A stretch of 38,277 bases of DNA from an uncultured Gammaproteobacteria bacterium (lineage in GTDB: Bacteria; Pseudomonadota; Gammaproteobacteria; Arenicellales; Poriferihabitantaceae): assembly GCA_937992195.1 (NCBI GenBank), contig CALKKV010000081.1:1-38277 (forward strand), read 5' to 3'. The notes below the pieces were generated by a model, which worked only from the letters and a program-made list of their open reading frames with translations, did no database searches and was not told the origin of the DNA. Position numbers and translations under genes: made by a program. Position 1 is the first letter of the stretch; every line of letters starts with the position of its first letter. Positions 1 through 8,159 of this stretch are shown here, piece after piece.

Positions 1-65
1 AAATTCAGGTTTAGAAGCAATCTTAATGCAGCGCCTCAGCGCCTGCGTTTACAATTCCTCCCCAA

Positions 66-371
66 TCAAACATACCATTTATGTTCGCTACGGCGCCTTC
101 CTCCCCGCTGGATAACTCGACCCTTAATGCTTTCCAGCGTATCTACTCTTAACGGTTTCTCATTGCCGTTCAGTGTCACCAGCTCCCAGCCACCAGGAAT
201 TATTTTTAGCTGTCGAAGCACATGCTCTTCATGGTCTTCCGCTACAACGAAACATCGATCTTCAACCATCGCACCCGGCTCAACAATTACGATCGCGCCA
301 TCACGGAACTCCGGCATCATACTATCCCCGACTACTTGCAAGGCAAATGCACCACTCTCAGAACAACTCAT
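66..371 (-). CDS. Short S24-family (LexA/UmuD-like) peptidase-fold protein, no DNA-binding domain
   Basis: This 101-residue protein is essentially only the C-terminal S24 fold of LexA and phage repressors. The serine motif GDSMMPEF lies near residues 16-23, followed by a DGAIVIVEP strand. In LexA the general-base lysine sits in a V-K-R-L motif; the matching stretch here is VLRQL, so arginine stands where the lysine is expected. There is no N-terminal helix-turn-helix, so it cannot be a classical repressor alone. From memory, short S24 proteins with this arginine recur in gammaproteobacteria; that is recollection, not a search result. It diverges from the next gene across 161 nt. No clear Shine-Dalgarno lies close to the ATG, so the start is the weakest part of the call. 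The family is fairly sure; activity and role are unknown. Confidence 0.8.
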   Translation of the reverse strand: MSCSESGAFALQVVGDSMMPEFRDGAIVIVEPGAMVEDRCFVVAEDHEEHVLRQLKIIPGGWELVTLNGNEKPLRVDTLESIKGRVIQRGGRRRSEHKWYV

Positions 372-532
372 ATCTGCGGTTAAAAATCTCCATCAAGAGG
401 TTTAAGTATACGATGAACAGATTGGATTAATCTTATTTTATAACTAATGCGGGTATAGAAATTACTATCGAGTCAATGCGTGGATGCATCATCTAGACTA
501 AGTCATATCTAAGACAAGAGCACGAACAGATA

Positions 533-1687
533 TTGAAAATCACTAAAATGCGAGGCATTGGCGTACCGGTAAATGATTACTATGTACATGATTTAGGTAA
601 CATCCCAAATTACCGATACAACAAAATACCTCTAGAAAAAGTAACAAAAGACAAAGAAGGCATAGTCTTAAAGGTAGATGATGAAAATCATCCGGAGTTT
701 TTTCTATCGCGCGACAAAGTAGAAGCACCAAACTCAGGCGGCAATACAACAAATGTCTTCCTGGGACTGGTCGCTCTATATGCTGCCACCGATCAGCATA
801 TCCAGTTTAAGATTATTTTGCCTGAGGATCGTTCTTCCATCGCACAGCAAGAAATCGACCAGCATGTCTATCAAGATATCAATATCGTACAAATACATAC
901 GAATATTTGGGGGCCGAGAGAATGCTACAACGGCAACGCCCACGGCAGAACTTACCTTCTGGTCTCACCACATCCTCCAATCAACACTTTGGATGCGGAA
1001 ATCACCAATCGATTTAAAACAACCAACGACATACCAATTCTCACCCCCGCTTACTTAAACAGCTATTTGGGACCACAGATTATCATCCCTACCGGTATAG
1101 GTTTTGACTCGATCAAACCACGTATTGGTAATAACGATGTCATCGTGTGTTGTAACGATGATGAGCTGATTGAGAAATTCGGAACCGACATCTTTCCGGA
1201 CGAAAGCTCTGATGACACGCTGCGAAAAATCACTGATCGATTCACGCGCAATCATAATCCCCATATGGAACCAAGTATGACATTCGCTTTAGGTTTCTCA
1301 ACAGGAGGGTCACTTACCTGTTATCAATTTGATAACAAACAATCTCTGATTCACCTGCCTTTGGACGCTGAAGATTCCAGGACGATTGCACAAATCTTCG
1401 ACGACCCAAACGTCGATCCAGCTTTTGACGGAAAATTCGGCGTTGGACGTGGAGACGCACGCATCACTGGACATTTGTTCTATCCGTACTTTGTAGAAGT
1501 AATGAAAGATGGACAGAAAGCAGCAATGGCCGCATCTGAACTCGGTGCCGCCCTGTCGGCGCTGATGCACTATTCAAAAAAATCGAACATTACAACATTC
1601 AACCCGGATTCCTTAAATTTACTTGTCAGCAGGTGCATCGAAAAAGTTGAAACTGGAAAAACCCAAGCTACAGATTTACATATGTAA
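533..1687 (+). CDS. Unrecognised protein with PfkB/ribokinase-like motifs
   Basis: I do not recognise this 384-residue protein by overall sequence. Four motifs occur in the order and spacing expected of the PfkB sugar/nucleoside kinase fold: GGNTTN at 69-74 (the family's GGxxxN substrate-side motif), CNDDE at 207-211 (the N-x-x-E strand), a TGGS at 257-260 (nucleotide-binding glycines), and GVGRGD at 303-308, where the family has GAGD with a catalytic Asp. Asp308 would be that base; Arg306 replaces the usual Ala. There is no signal peptide. The reading frame opens at a TTG (533) with an ATG five codons later (548); neither has a good ribosome binding site, so the start is uncertain. It diverges from the S24 gene and has no same-strand partner. 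The CDS is well supported by length and composition; kinase function is inference only. Confidence 0.7.
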   Translation: MKITKMRGIGVPVNDYYVHDLGNIPNYRYNKIPLEKVTKDKEGIVLKVDDENHPEFFLSRDKVEAPNSGGNTTNVFLGLVALYAATDQHIQFKIILPEDRSSIAQQEIDQHVYQDINIVQIHTNIWGPRECYNGNAHGRTYLLVSPHPPINTLDAEITNRFKTTNDIPILTPAYLNSYLGPQIIIPTGIGFDSIKPRIGNNDVIVCCNDDELIEKFGTDIFPDESSDDTLRKITDRFTRNHNPHMEPSMTFALGFSTGGSLTCYQFDNKQSLIHLPLDAEDSRTIAQIFDDPNVDPAFDGKFGVGRGDARITGHLFYPYFVEVMKDGQKAAMAASELGAALSALMHYSKKSNITTFNPDSLNLLVSRCIEKVETGKTQATDLHM

Positions 1688-2021
1688 TTCGAAATGCTCT
1701 GTCAGTTGTATGCCGGGCTTGGTAAAAGGAAAAAGCCGTTGCAGGTATCAAGTAGACGAGATTACTCTTGTTCAAGTTGGAATTGTTCTACTGGTCGCGG
1801 CATTTTCTTGTTCTAGATGACACCTCAATGCCATTCGCGTTTAATCCCGCTATTCGTCTCAATGCTATCGATTGTGACTGTCCATCTCTATTTACATCCA
1901 GCTGATAAAATAGTGGGCATCAAAAGCTCTGTCAATAGAGATACGAGCAAGTGATCTTATGACGGCTTCATTTCACTTCTCTATAAAAAATAGCCGGTTT
2001 TTAGTTAATGCATCTAATAAA
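1688..2021. other. 334-nt intergenic region, nothing convincing
   Basis: This gap lies between the end of the PfkB-like gene and the end of the opp ATPase gene, which converge. It holds a possible 30-codon open frame (1862-1954, plus) with no ribosome binding site or recognisable family, and an AT-only potential hairpin with T-tracts at about 1985-2000 that could weakly terminate the opp transcript. I see no RNA gene, repeat or promoter that I would defend. Confidence 0.5.
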
Positions 2022-3605
2022 TCAGCCTAACTCGGATTTGACGGTATCAACCAACGCCCGGGTATAGCGATGGGATGGTAATGAGAACACCTGTTCGGTT
2101 TCGCCAAGCTCGACCAGTCTCCCAGATGCCATAACTGCAACTCGGTCAGAAACATATCGCACCACCGCCATGTCGTGGGAAATAAAAATCATAGTGAGAT
2201 TCATGGCTTTAACCAGCACGAGCAAGAGCTCTAAAATCTCAGCTTGTACTGTTACATCCAGGGCCGACACCGGCTCATCGGCGATCAACAGCTGAGGGGC
2301 TGCTGCGATTGCTCGAGCAATCGCTATGCGTTGACACTGTCCTCCAGAGAACTCATGAGGATATCGATGTAACGCCGTTTCAGGCAGTCCCACATCGCCC
2401 ATTAGCCTTACTACTTTTTTCGCAGTGCTTTTAGGGTCAGTATTCAACCCGTGTAACTGAATGGGCTCAGCGATAATTTCGAAAGCTGTCATCCTAGGAT
2501 TCAATGATGAATAAGGATCTTGAAAAACCATTTGCACTTTCTTTCTTAGACTTCTTAACACCTCGCCTTTACTGGTTAGCAGTGGTACCCCTTCAAACAA
2601 AACTTCGCCACGATCGGCTTGCGTCAATCGAACAATCGCTTTTGATAACGTCGACTTACCACTCCCCGATTCACCGACGATGCCCAGCACTTCTCCCCGC
2701 CGCATGGTAAAACTGACATCATCTACAGCGAGCTGATCAGCGTATCTGACCTCAAGGTTCTTGACGTCAAGCAGATCAAGAGAATTTGCGCCTTGAAATT
2801 GAAATGCGTTTGGCTTCGCGGTCTTTGGAATCGCGGCCAATAGTTTTTGGGTATAAGGATGTGCAGGACGGTCAAATATTTGCCAGTTCTCTCCCTGTTC
2901 AACAACCTGTCCTTTTTCCATGACCAACACCCTGTCAGCAATATTTCTCACTACCCCGAGGTCATGGGAGATAAAGATGACACTTAAGTCTCTGACCGAC
3001 TGCGCGTCTTTGATCAGCGCAATAATATGCGCTTGTGTGGTCACGTCCAATGCGGAAGTTGGCTCGTCAGCAATCAACAGTTCCGGTTCCATAATTAATG
3101 CCATCGCAATCACAACGCGCTGACGCATTCCGCCGGAAAACATATGAGGATAATCATCAATTCTTTTTGCTGCGTCTTCAATACCAACCTCCTCGAGCAG
3201 CTGTATCACACGCACTCTGGCGTCTGCTTTAGAGGTCTGGGTATGATGCAGCAACGGCTCCATCACTTGATCCCCGATGCTCATATACGGATTTAACGCA
3301 CTCATCGGATCCTGAAAAACCATTCCAATACGTTTACCACGAATCTCTCTTAAGCTTTTGTCACTCAATCCAAATAAATTCGATTGGTCAAACCTTGCCT
3401 GACCATTCACCGTATGCGATCCATTAACGGGCAATAGACCAAGCAATGAATAACAGGTAACAGATTTACCGGAACCTGATTCGCCTACAATGCCTAAAAT
3501 CTCACCGCGGCGCACCTCGAAAGACACGTCTTCAACCGCGTATTCTTTGTTATCACTTCCAGCAAATTGAACGAACAGGTTGTTAACTTCAAGTAGTGAT
3601 TTCAT
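2022..3605 (-). CDS. Oligopeptide ABC transporter, fused double ATP-binding protein (OppD-OppF / YejF type)
   Basis: A single 527-residue polypeptide carries two complete ABC ATPase domains and powers the importer formed with the two upstream permeases. Domain 1 has Walker A GESGSGKS at 41-48, signature FSGGMRQR at 156-163 and Walker B LLIADEP at 176-182. Domain 2 has GESGSGKS at 311-318, FSGGQCQR at 419-426 and LLIADEP at 439-445. Each is followed by the peptide-importer C-terminal region (HPYT motif after domain 1). I start it at the ATG at 3605, one base after the permease stop (TAG-G-ATG), because the reading matches the family from MKSLLEV onward and a GGTGGATAGG stretch precedes it; an in-frame start at 3665 would overlap the permease by 59 bp. 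All catalytic motifs are intact. The fusion is known from YejF-like transporters and is not a frameshift artefact. Confidence 0.93.
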   Translation of the reverse strand: MKSLLEVNNLFVQFAGSDNKEYAVEDVSFEVRRGEILGIVGESGSGKSVTCYSLLGLLPVNGSHTVNGQARFDQSNLFGLSDKSLREIRGKRIGMVFQDPMSALNPYMSIGDQVMEPLLHHTQTSKADARVRVIQLLEEVGIEDAAKRIDDYPHMFSGGMRQRVVIAMALIMEPELLIADEPTSALDVTTQAHIIALIKDAQSVRDLSVIFISHDLGVVRNIADRVLVMEKGQVVEQGENWQIFDRPAHPYTQKLLAAIPKTAKPNAFQFQGANSLDLLDVKNLEVRYADQLAVDDVSFTMRRGEVLGIVGESGSGKSTLSKAIVRLTQADRGEVLFEGVPLLTSKGEVLRSLRKKVQMVFQDPYSSLNPRMTAFEIIAEPIQLHGLNTDPKSTAKKVVRLMGDVGLPETALHRYPHEFSGGQCQRIAIARAIAAAPQLLIADEPVSALDVTVQAEILELLLVLVKAMNLTMIFISHDMAVVRYVSDRVAVMASGRLVELGETEQVFSLPSHRYTRALVDTVKSELG

Positions 3606-3606
3606 C

Positions 3607-4521
3607 CTATCCACCGTCTCCATCAACTGTCGTCCTTGGGTCCAGTGCATCACGCAAACCATCACCCAGAAAATTCAAGGAAAACAAGGTCAACGACAGC
3701 GCTATCCCCGGGAAAATAAGCAGCCACGGGTACTCTTCCATGGTTTCTACGCCATCTGATATCAAAACACCCCAAGAACTTGCTGGTGGCTGAACACCCA
3801 ATCCTAAAAAACTGAGAAAAGCCTCGAATAACATGACGCCAGGAATGGTCAGCGTGACATAAACGATCACAGGACCGATCACGTTTGGCATGATGTGGCG
3901 AAAGATAATCTGCCTGCGACTTAACCCGGTTACAACCGCAGCGCTAATATACTCCTGGCGCCGTATATTCATCACCTGCGCCCTCACTATTCTCGCCATG
4001 GTCAGCCATTCGATTAAGCCAATCGCCAAGAACAAAAGCAGGAAGCTGCGCTCAAACACCACCATCAACAAAATCACAAAAATCATAAAAGGCAGTGCGT
4101 ATAAAATATCGACGATACGCATCATCGCCGCATCGATGATGCCACCAAAATACCCGGCAATGGTTCCCCACAAAATGCCGATCACCAGGGCAACAGCGGT
4201 CGCCGCAAAACCAACGAGCAATGAGACCCGACCGCCATACATCAGCCTGGTCAACAAATCACGGCCCAATGTATCGGTTCCAAGCCAATGCGCAGCGGAT
4301 GGCGGAACAGCACCAAGGGTGAGATCTTGCGCTTCCTGCGGATACGGTGACAACAATGGGGTAAGCACTGCAATAATGGTCATAAAAACAATTACCCCAA
4401 GACCAAACATCGCGAGTTTATTCTTGCGTAATTTAGCCCAGGCAAGCGACCATAGAGATTGTCCATACTCCCCATCCTGACCATCCAGAGGATGGTGACT
4501 GGCCAACATCTTATTATTCAT
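3607..4521 (-). CDS. oppC: Oligopeptide ABC transporter permease, OppC type
   Basis: This 304-residue inner-membrane permease is one of the two channel subunits of the peptide importer. A cytoplasmic N-terminal extension of about 35 residues precedes the first membrane helix (about 37-57). It has the OppC hallmarks: an N-terminal lead, WLGTDTLGRDLLTRL near 79-93, and the EAA coupling loop at about 190-213 (EYISAAVVTGLSRRQIIFRH) that docks on the ATPase. About six membrane spans are visible. Its start overlaps the end of oppB by 8 bp and its stop is one base from the ATPase start, so the three genes are almost certainly translationally coupled. The length is usual for the family, with nothing truncated. 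The substrate could be di-, oligo- or modified peptides; sequence alone does not settle it. Confidence 0.93.
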   Translation of the reverse strand: MNNKMLASHHPLDGQDGEYGQSLWSLAWAKLRKNKLAMFGLGVIVFMTIIAVLTPLLSPYPQEAQDLTLGAVPPSAAHWLGTDTLGRDLLTRLMYGGRVSLLVGFAATAVALVIGILWGTIAGYFGGIIDAAMMRIVDILYALPFMIFVILLMVVFERSFLLLFLAIGLIEWLTMARIVRAQVMNIRRQEYISAAVVTGLSRRQIIFRHIMPNVIGPVIVYVTLTIPGVMLFEAFLSFLGLGVQPPASSWGVLISDGVETMEEYPWLLIFPGIALSLTLFSLNFLGDGLRDALDPRTTVDGDGG

Positions 4522-5446
4522 GACGGTGCTTCTGCCGCAGCTGTGGGTTCAGCTTAATACTAACCAGATCAGCAACTATATTGAGCACAACAATAAGTGC
4601 TGATAACAGGATGGTGGTTCCCATGATCATTGTGTAATCACGATTAAACGCCGCCTGCACATAGAACCGCCCTAATCCAGGAATTTGAAAAATAGTTTCG
4701 ACCACAAATGAGCCGGTCAACAAACCGGCGATAGCCGGGCCGAGATACGCAATCACTGGCGCCATTCCGCCGGGCAGTGCGTGGCGAAATAAAATAGTCG
4801 GTGTCGATAAGCCTTTCGCCCGGGCAGTTCGAATATAGTTTTGCGAGAGCACCTCAAGCAGCCCTCCTCGCGACAAGCGAGCAATCACCGCCGCATAGGC
4901 CAGGCCAAGGGTTAGAGAAGGCAGAATTTTATCTCCGGGAGCATAACCCCAACCGCTGACCGGCAGCCATTCAAACCAAATACCAAACACCAGCACCAAT
5001 AGCGGACCGAGCAGAAATGTAGGTAGACAAATCCCAGTCATCGCCAATGCCATTGGCAAATAATCTTGCAGCGTGCGTGGCCTAGTTGCGGCGAGCAACC
5101 CTGCCAGCAAACCAAGGACTAATGCTACCGCTAACGCATAAACCGCTAACTCAAGGGTAATCGGCAAGCCAGTTGCAATCAGCTCGGTTACGCTTCGACC
5201 GGGATATCTGAATGACGGCCCGAAATCCCCTTTCAACAAATTACCCAGATAGTCAAAGTACTGTTGATACACCGGCGCATCAAGCCGGTAGGTTGCTTCC
5301 AGGTTTTTTATTACTTCGGGCGGCAGCGCTCGTTCCGCATCAAATGGACCACCCGGTGCCTGACGAATCAGAAAGAAGGTCACCGTAATGACGACGAACA
5401 GCACGGGAATACCTTGCAGAATTCTGTTCAAGGCGATTCGAATCAT
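4514..5446 (-). CDS. oppB: Oligopeptide ABC transporter permease, OppB type
   Basis: This 310-residue inner-membrane permease has the OppB/DppB pattern: a first helix right at the N-terminus (about 9-27), the periplasmic motif RQAPGGPFDAERALPPE just after it, a GDFGPSFRYPGRSVTELI segment near 73-90, and the EAA loop at about 203-226 (NYIRTARAKGLSTPTILFRH). About six transmembrane helices are visible. It pairs with the OppC-type subunit to form the channel. It follows oppA after 57 nt and overlaps oppC by 8 bp. Length and motifs are complete. The PGGPFDAER motif is closer to oligopeptide (OppB) than to dipeptide (DppB) members, which agrees with the OppA-like binding protein upstream. Confidence 0.93.
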   Translation of the reverse strand: MIRIALNRILQGIPVLFVVITVTFFLIRQAPGGPFDAERALPPEVIKNLEATYRLDAPVYQQYFDYLGNLLKGDFGPSFRYPGRSVTELIATGLPITLELAVYALAVALVLGLLAGLLAATRPRTLQDYLPMALAMTGICLPTFLLGPLLVLVFGIWFEWLPVSGWGYAPGDKILPSLTLGLAYAAVIARLSRGGLLEVLSQNYIRTARAKGLSTPTILFRHALPGGMAPVIAYLGPAIAGLLTGSFVVETIFQIPGLGRFYVQAAFNRDYTMIMGTTILLSALIVVLNIVADLVSIKLNPQLRQKHRHE

Positions 5447-5503
5447 GTCGACCAGTTCCTAATGATGCCCTTCCTATCACAATAGATTATTCGTCGCGCC
5501 ATC

Positions 5504-7168
5504 TTATTGATCCGCACCTTCTTTCTCAAGAAAGATATATTTATATGGATGATGGTCCAAAATATTGGGATGCCAGTTTTTCACCGAAGGATCACGCAAA
5601 GTCACTCTGGTATAGGTGTAAATCGGCATTAGCGGCGCTTCCCTGTTCAGAATACGCTCGGCTTCCGTAAAGGATTGATATCTTTCTTTTTGATTTGATT
5701 GGGTCGCCGCTTTCGCTATCAGTCGATCATAATCAGGACTGCTCCAACCGGTCCGATTATTTCCTCCATCCGTTAGCATCATATCTAGAAAAGTATTGGG
5801 ATCGGGATAGTCACCAATCCACCCTGCTCTGGAAATATCATAGTCAAGATCATTTGTTCGGGACAGATATACTTTCCAATCGGTATTTGCCAGTTGAATA
5901 TCGATACCCAATGCTTGCTTCCACATTTGCTGAATCGCTTCGGCAATACGGCGATGGCCTTCACTGGTGTTGTACAGCAGCTCCAAGGTTGGAAAACCCT
6001 CTCCTTCTGGGTAGCCGGCCTCCGCCATAAGTTCTTTCGCTTTGGAAATATCATAGCGAATAGCAAAGCCATCATCTCCGCCTGGCGGAAAATAACCCTG
6101 GGTTTCTGGCGGCGTAAAGGCGTATGCAGGAAGCTGACCACCTTTGGTCACCGCATTAACAATCGCTTCGCGATCAATAGACATCGATAGCGCACGCCGC
6201 ACTTTAGGGTTATCCAATGGCTTTCGCGTAACGTTAAAACGATAGAAGTAAGTACCCAGATAAGGACTGATAGAAATTTTCTGCGGATCAGATTCCTGGT
6301 ACACCGCAATTTTTGAAGACGGCGTTGTCGCCGCAACATGGAGCGCACCCGTTCTAAACATCCGCTCCTCGGTTTGCGCATTGTCTATCGGGTAAAAACG
6401 AATAGCCGAAAGTTGAACATTCTCTGCGTCCCAGTAATCCGGGTTTTTCTCCACTTCTATTAAGTAATTAAGCCGCCAGCTTTTTAACAGGAACGCACCA
6501 TTGCCTACTAAATTACCCGGCCGCGTCCAGGCCGTGCCACGTTCAGTGACCCCACCAAACGCTTCTATGGTCGGCGGATGCACCGCAAAAGTACTGTAGT
6601 GCGCAAGTAACGACAGGAAGTAAGGTGTTGGATTTTCCAAAGTCACTTGTAGCAACTTCTCACCCAATGCACGCACCCCTACTTGATCAAAATCCGAAAT
6701 TTCCCCCTTATTGAAAGCTGCTGCGCCAGCCACAGGATAAAGCTGATAGGCATACTCCGCGCCTAAAGCCGGGGTTAAAATTCTCTTCCAAGACCAAACA
6801 AAATCGGCCGCAGTCACCGGATCGCCATTGCTCCATTTCGCTTCCTCACGAATTGTAAACTGATAGCGCAAACCATCCTCCGAAACCTCCCAAGATTCAG
6901 CGAGCCCTGGCATCGGCGCCAGACTTTCAGGATGCTCTGAAATCAAACCCTCAAACAACGCAGTAATAATATTGTTTTCAGTCACACCTGTAACAATATG
7001 GGGATCAAGGTCTTGCGGCTCGGTGCCATTGCCGAGATGCAGCACCTGACTTTCGATTGCGCTCTCGACGTTGGTCTCTCCAAGATCGCAACCTGTCAGT
7101 GCAAGAAAAGCCACAATAATAAGCAAGCTTTTCTTCGAATACGGAAAAGATCGGAGAGACATTTGCAT
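5504..7168 (-). CDS. oppA: Oligopeptide-binding lipoprotein, OppA type (SBP family 5)
   Basis: This 554-residue extracytoplasmic binding protein delivers peptides to the adjacent permeases. It has a lipoprotein signal: basic start, hydrophobic stretch, then lipobox LTGC with Cys27 as the predicted lipidated residue, so it should be membrane-anchored rather than freely periplasmic as E. coli OppA is. The mature part opens with the OppA signature (GTEPQDLDPHIVTGVTENN, then LFEGL), and the SBP-5 core continues (WSNGDPVTAADFVWSWKR at about 111-128, then RRALSMSIDREAIV). It is the first gene of the minus-strand importer operon. The 97 nt before it could hold the promoter; I see an AT-rich stretch with CTCA/TGAG dyad symmetry at about 7174-7189 but no convincing -35/-10 pair. 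No Shine-Dalgarno is evident; an alternative ATG lies two codons in. Confidence 0.92.
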   Translation of the reverse strand: MQMSLRSFPYSKKSLLIIVAFLALTGCDLGETNVESAIESQVLHLGNGTEPQDLDPHIVTGVTENNIITALFEGLISEHPESLAPMPGLAESWEVSEDGLRYQFTIREEAKWSNGDPVTAADFVWSWKRILTPALGAEYAYQLYPVAGAAAFNKGEISDFDQVGVRALGEKLLQVTLENPTPYFLSLLAHYSTFAVHPPTIEAFGGVTERGTAWTRPGNLVGNGAFLLKSWRLNYLIEVEKNPDYWDAENVQLSAIRFYPIDNAQTEERMFRTGALHVAATTPSSKIAVYQESDPQKISISPYLGTYFYRFNVTRKPLDNPKVRRALSMSIDREAIVNAVTKGGQLPAYAFTPPETQGYFPPGGDDGFAIRYDISKAKELMAEAGYPEGEGFPTLELLYNTSEGHRRIAEAIQQMWKQALGIDIQLANTDWKVYLSRTNDLDYDISRAGWIGDYPDPNTFLDMMLTDGGNNRTGWSSPDYDRLIAKAATQSNQKERYQSFTEAERILNREAPLMPIYTYTRVTLRDPSVKNWHPNILDHHPYKYIFLEKEGADQ

Positions 7169-7265
7169 TAACTTATATACCGGCTCAAATATAACTGAGT
7201 TAGAGTGCTGTAATTCTAATCAAGTCTTCACTGACAAGGCTATCTATCCCTCGGTTTTTAATCGT

Positions 7266-8072
7266 TTATTTATCAGCCCTGCCAGAGACTTCAGTAGAAA
7301 AAGTAAGCGACGCCCAATGACTGCGCCAAACAGGTTGATTTGCTTTATCGGCCTCGATAATCTCCATTTTTACTGCGTTCAAAAGATACTGACTGTTTGG
7401 TTGCAGGCGAATAGTTACCTCTCCATTCGAAGCGATCTCATAGGTTCGCAGAGTAACATTTTGATCGGTTGATTTTTTGTAAACGGACAACAGTCCCGAT
7501 TCTACCTCCCCCCTCCACGTTAATCTCAGCGTTAACAGGTCTGTTTGAAGATGCATCGGATTTTGCAGTGCAACAAGCTCGAACGGCATGCCTGCCACTC
7601 GATCCTGACCTTTACTATGACCAACGCCAACCAATGCCTTGGAGTATCGGATAAATGTTTCGGAAAAACCAAATGCCGGCAAGCCTCTCTCCCGATGTAC
7701 CTCAAGCACCCATTCAACCCCTTCCTTCTCAGCAAATTCTCTAAATTGCTCAGCACTTTCATATTGAATCTCACTTCCGCTTGATTGATAAACAATCGAA
7801 TAAAGCCCCTCTTTTCTTGGCACAAACTGTATCGCAGGTAAATCTCCAAGGCGGCCCAAGATATTTCTTGCTCCAGTCCCATGGTCAAATTCCAAGCGTT
7901 CGAAGCGAGCAGGATTAAATGATAGGCGATGCCCAGAAAAATTTTGCCCGGTAACTACATCCAGTTTAGCTACGGCATTAAGCGGAATTTGATAGTCGAC
8001 AGGTTGTAACCATGACTCATGGGCGTTTACCGCGCTGACAGGTATAATCAGCGTCATCAAACAGCGCAACAT
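7266..8072 (-). CDS. DUF4198-like exported protein, candidate metal-uptake partner
   Basis: This secreted protein of about 268 residues resembles the DUF4198/NikK-like group often found beside nickel or cobalt transporters. From the ATG at 8072 it has a short signal peptide (MLRCLMTLIIPVSAVNA) with cleavage predicted after Ala, so the mature protein begins HESWLQPVDYQ. His followed by a W-L-Q/E-P motif is typical of this group. The rest looks all-beta: a VVTGQNFSGHRLSF strand pair, a KEGLYSIVYQ segment, and a C-terminal strand-rich part with several conserved Arg. A TTG at 8156 in the same frame would add 28 basic residues but would leave only 3 bp to the divergent gene, so I prefer 8072; no Shine-Dalgarno decides it. 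It diverges from the HupE-like gene. Function is inferred from family and neighbour. Confidence 0.72.
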   Translation of the reverse strand: MLRCLMTLIIPVSAVNAHESWLQPVDYQIPLNAVAKLDVVTGQNFSGHRLSFNPARFERLEFDHGTGARNILGRLGDLPAIQFVPRKEGLYSIVYQSSGSEIQYESAEQFREFAEKEGVEWVLEVHRERGLPAFGFSETFIRYSKALVGVGHSKGQDRVAGMPFELVALQNPMHLQTDLLTLRLTWRGEVESGLLSVYKKSTDQNVTLRTYEIASNGEVTIRLQPNSQYLLNAVKMEIIEADKANQPVWRSHWASLTFSTEVSGRADK

Positions 8073-8159
8073 TAAAAACAGAAACTTACTGGCTGAAAGA
8101 ATGCCTTTAAAGATCTTACCGCCAATATTTTTAGTTAACCTCACAGCTCTTTTCAATCT

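Noticed and set aside
12..50. CAGCGCCT direct repeat near the left edge, possible terminator of the S24 gene
   Set aside because: Only an 8-bp direct duplication with a 4-bp possible stem and no T-tract; not enough to call.
1623..1820. 65-codon plus-strand frame overlapping the end of the PfkB-like gene
   Set aside because: Starts inside the coding region, no ribosome binding site, and its Cys/Ser-rich translation resembles no protein family.
1862..1954. 30-codon open frame in the gap after the PfkB-like gene
   Set aside because: Short, no ribosome binding site, no domain; open frames this long are expected by chance.
2022..3605. Possible frameshift or assembly fusion of two ATPase genes
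   Set aside because: Both domains are complete and joined by a normal linker; fused double ATPases are an established form of peptide importers.
3890..4480. Long open frame on the plus strand antisense to oppC
   Set aside because: It mirrors the codon pattern of the permease, has no ribosome binding site and no recognisable domain; oppC itself has clear motifs.
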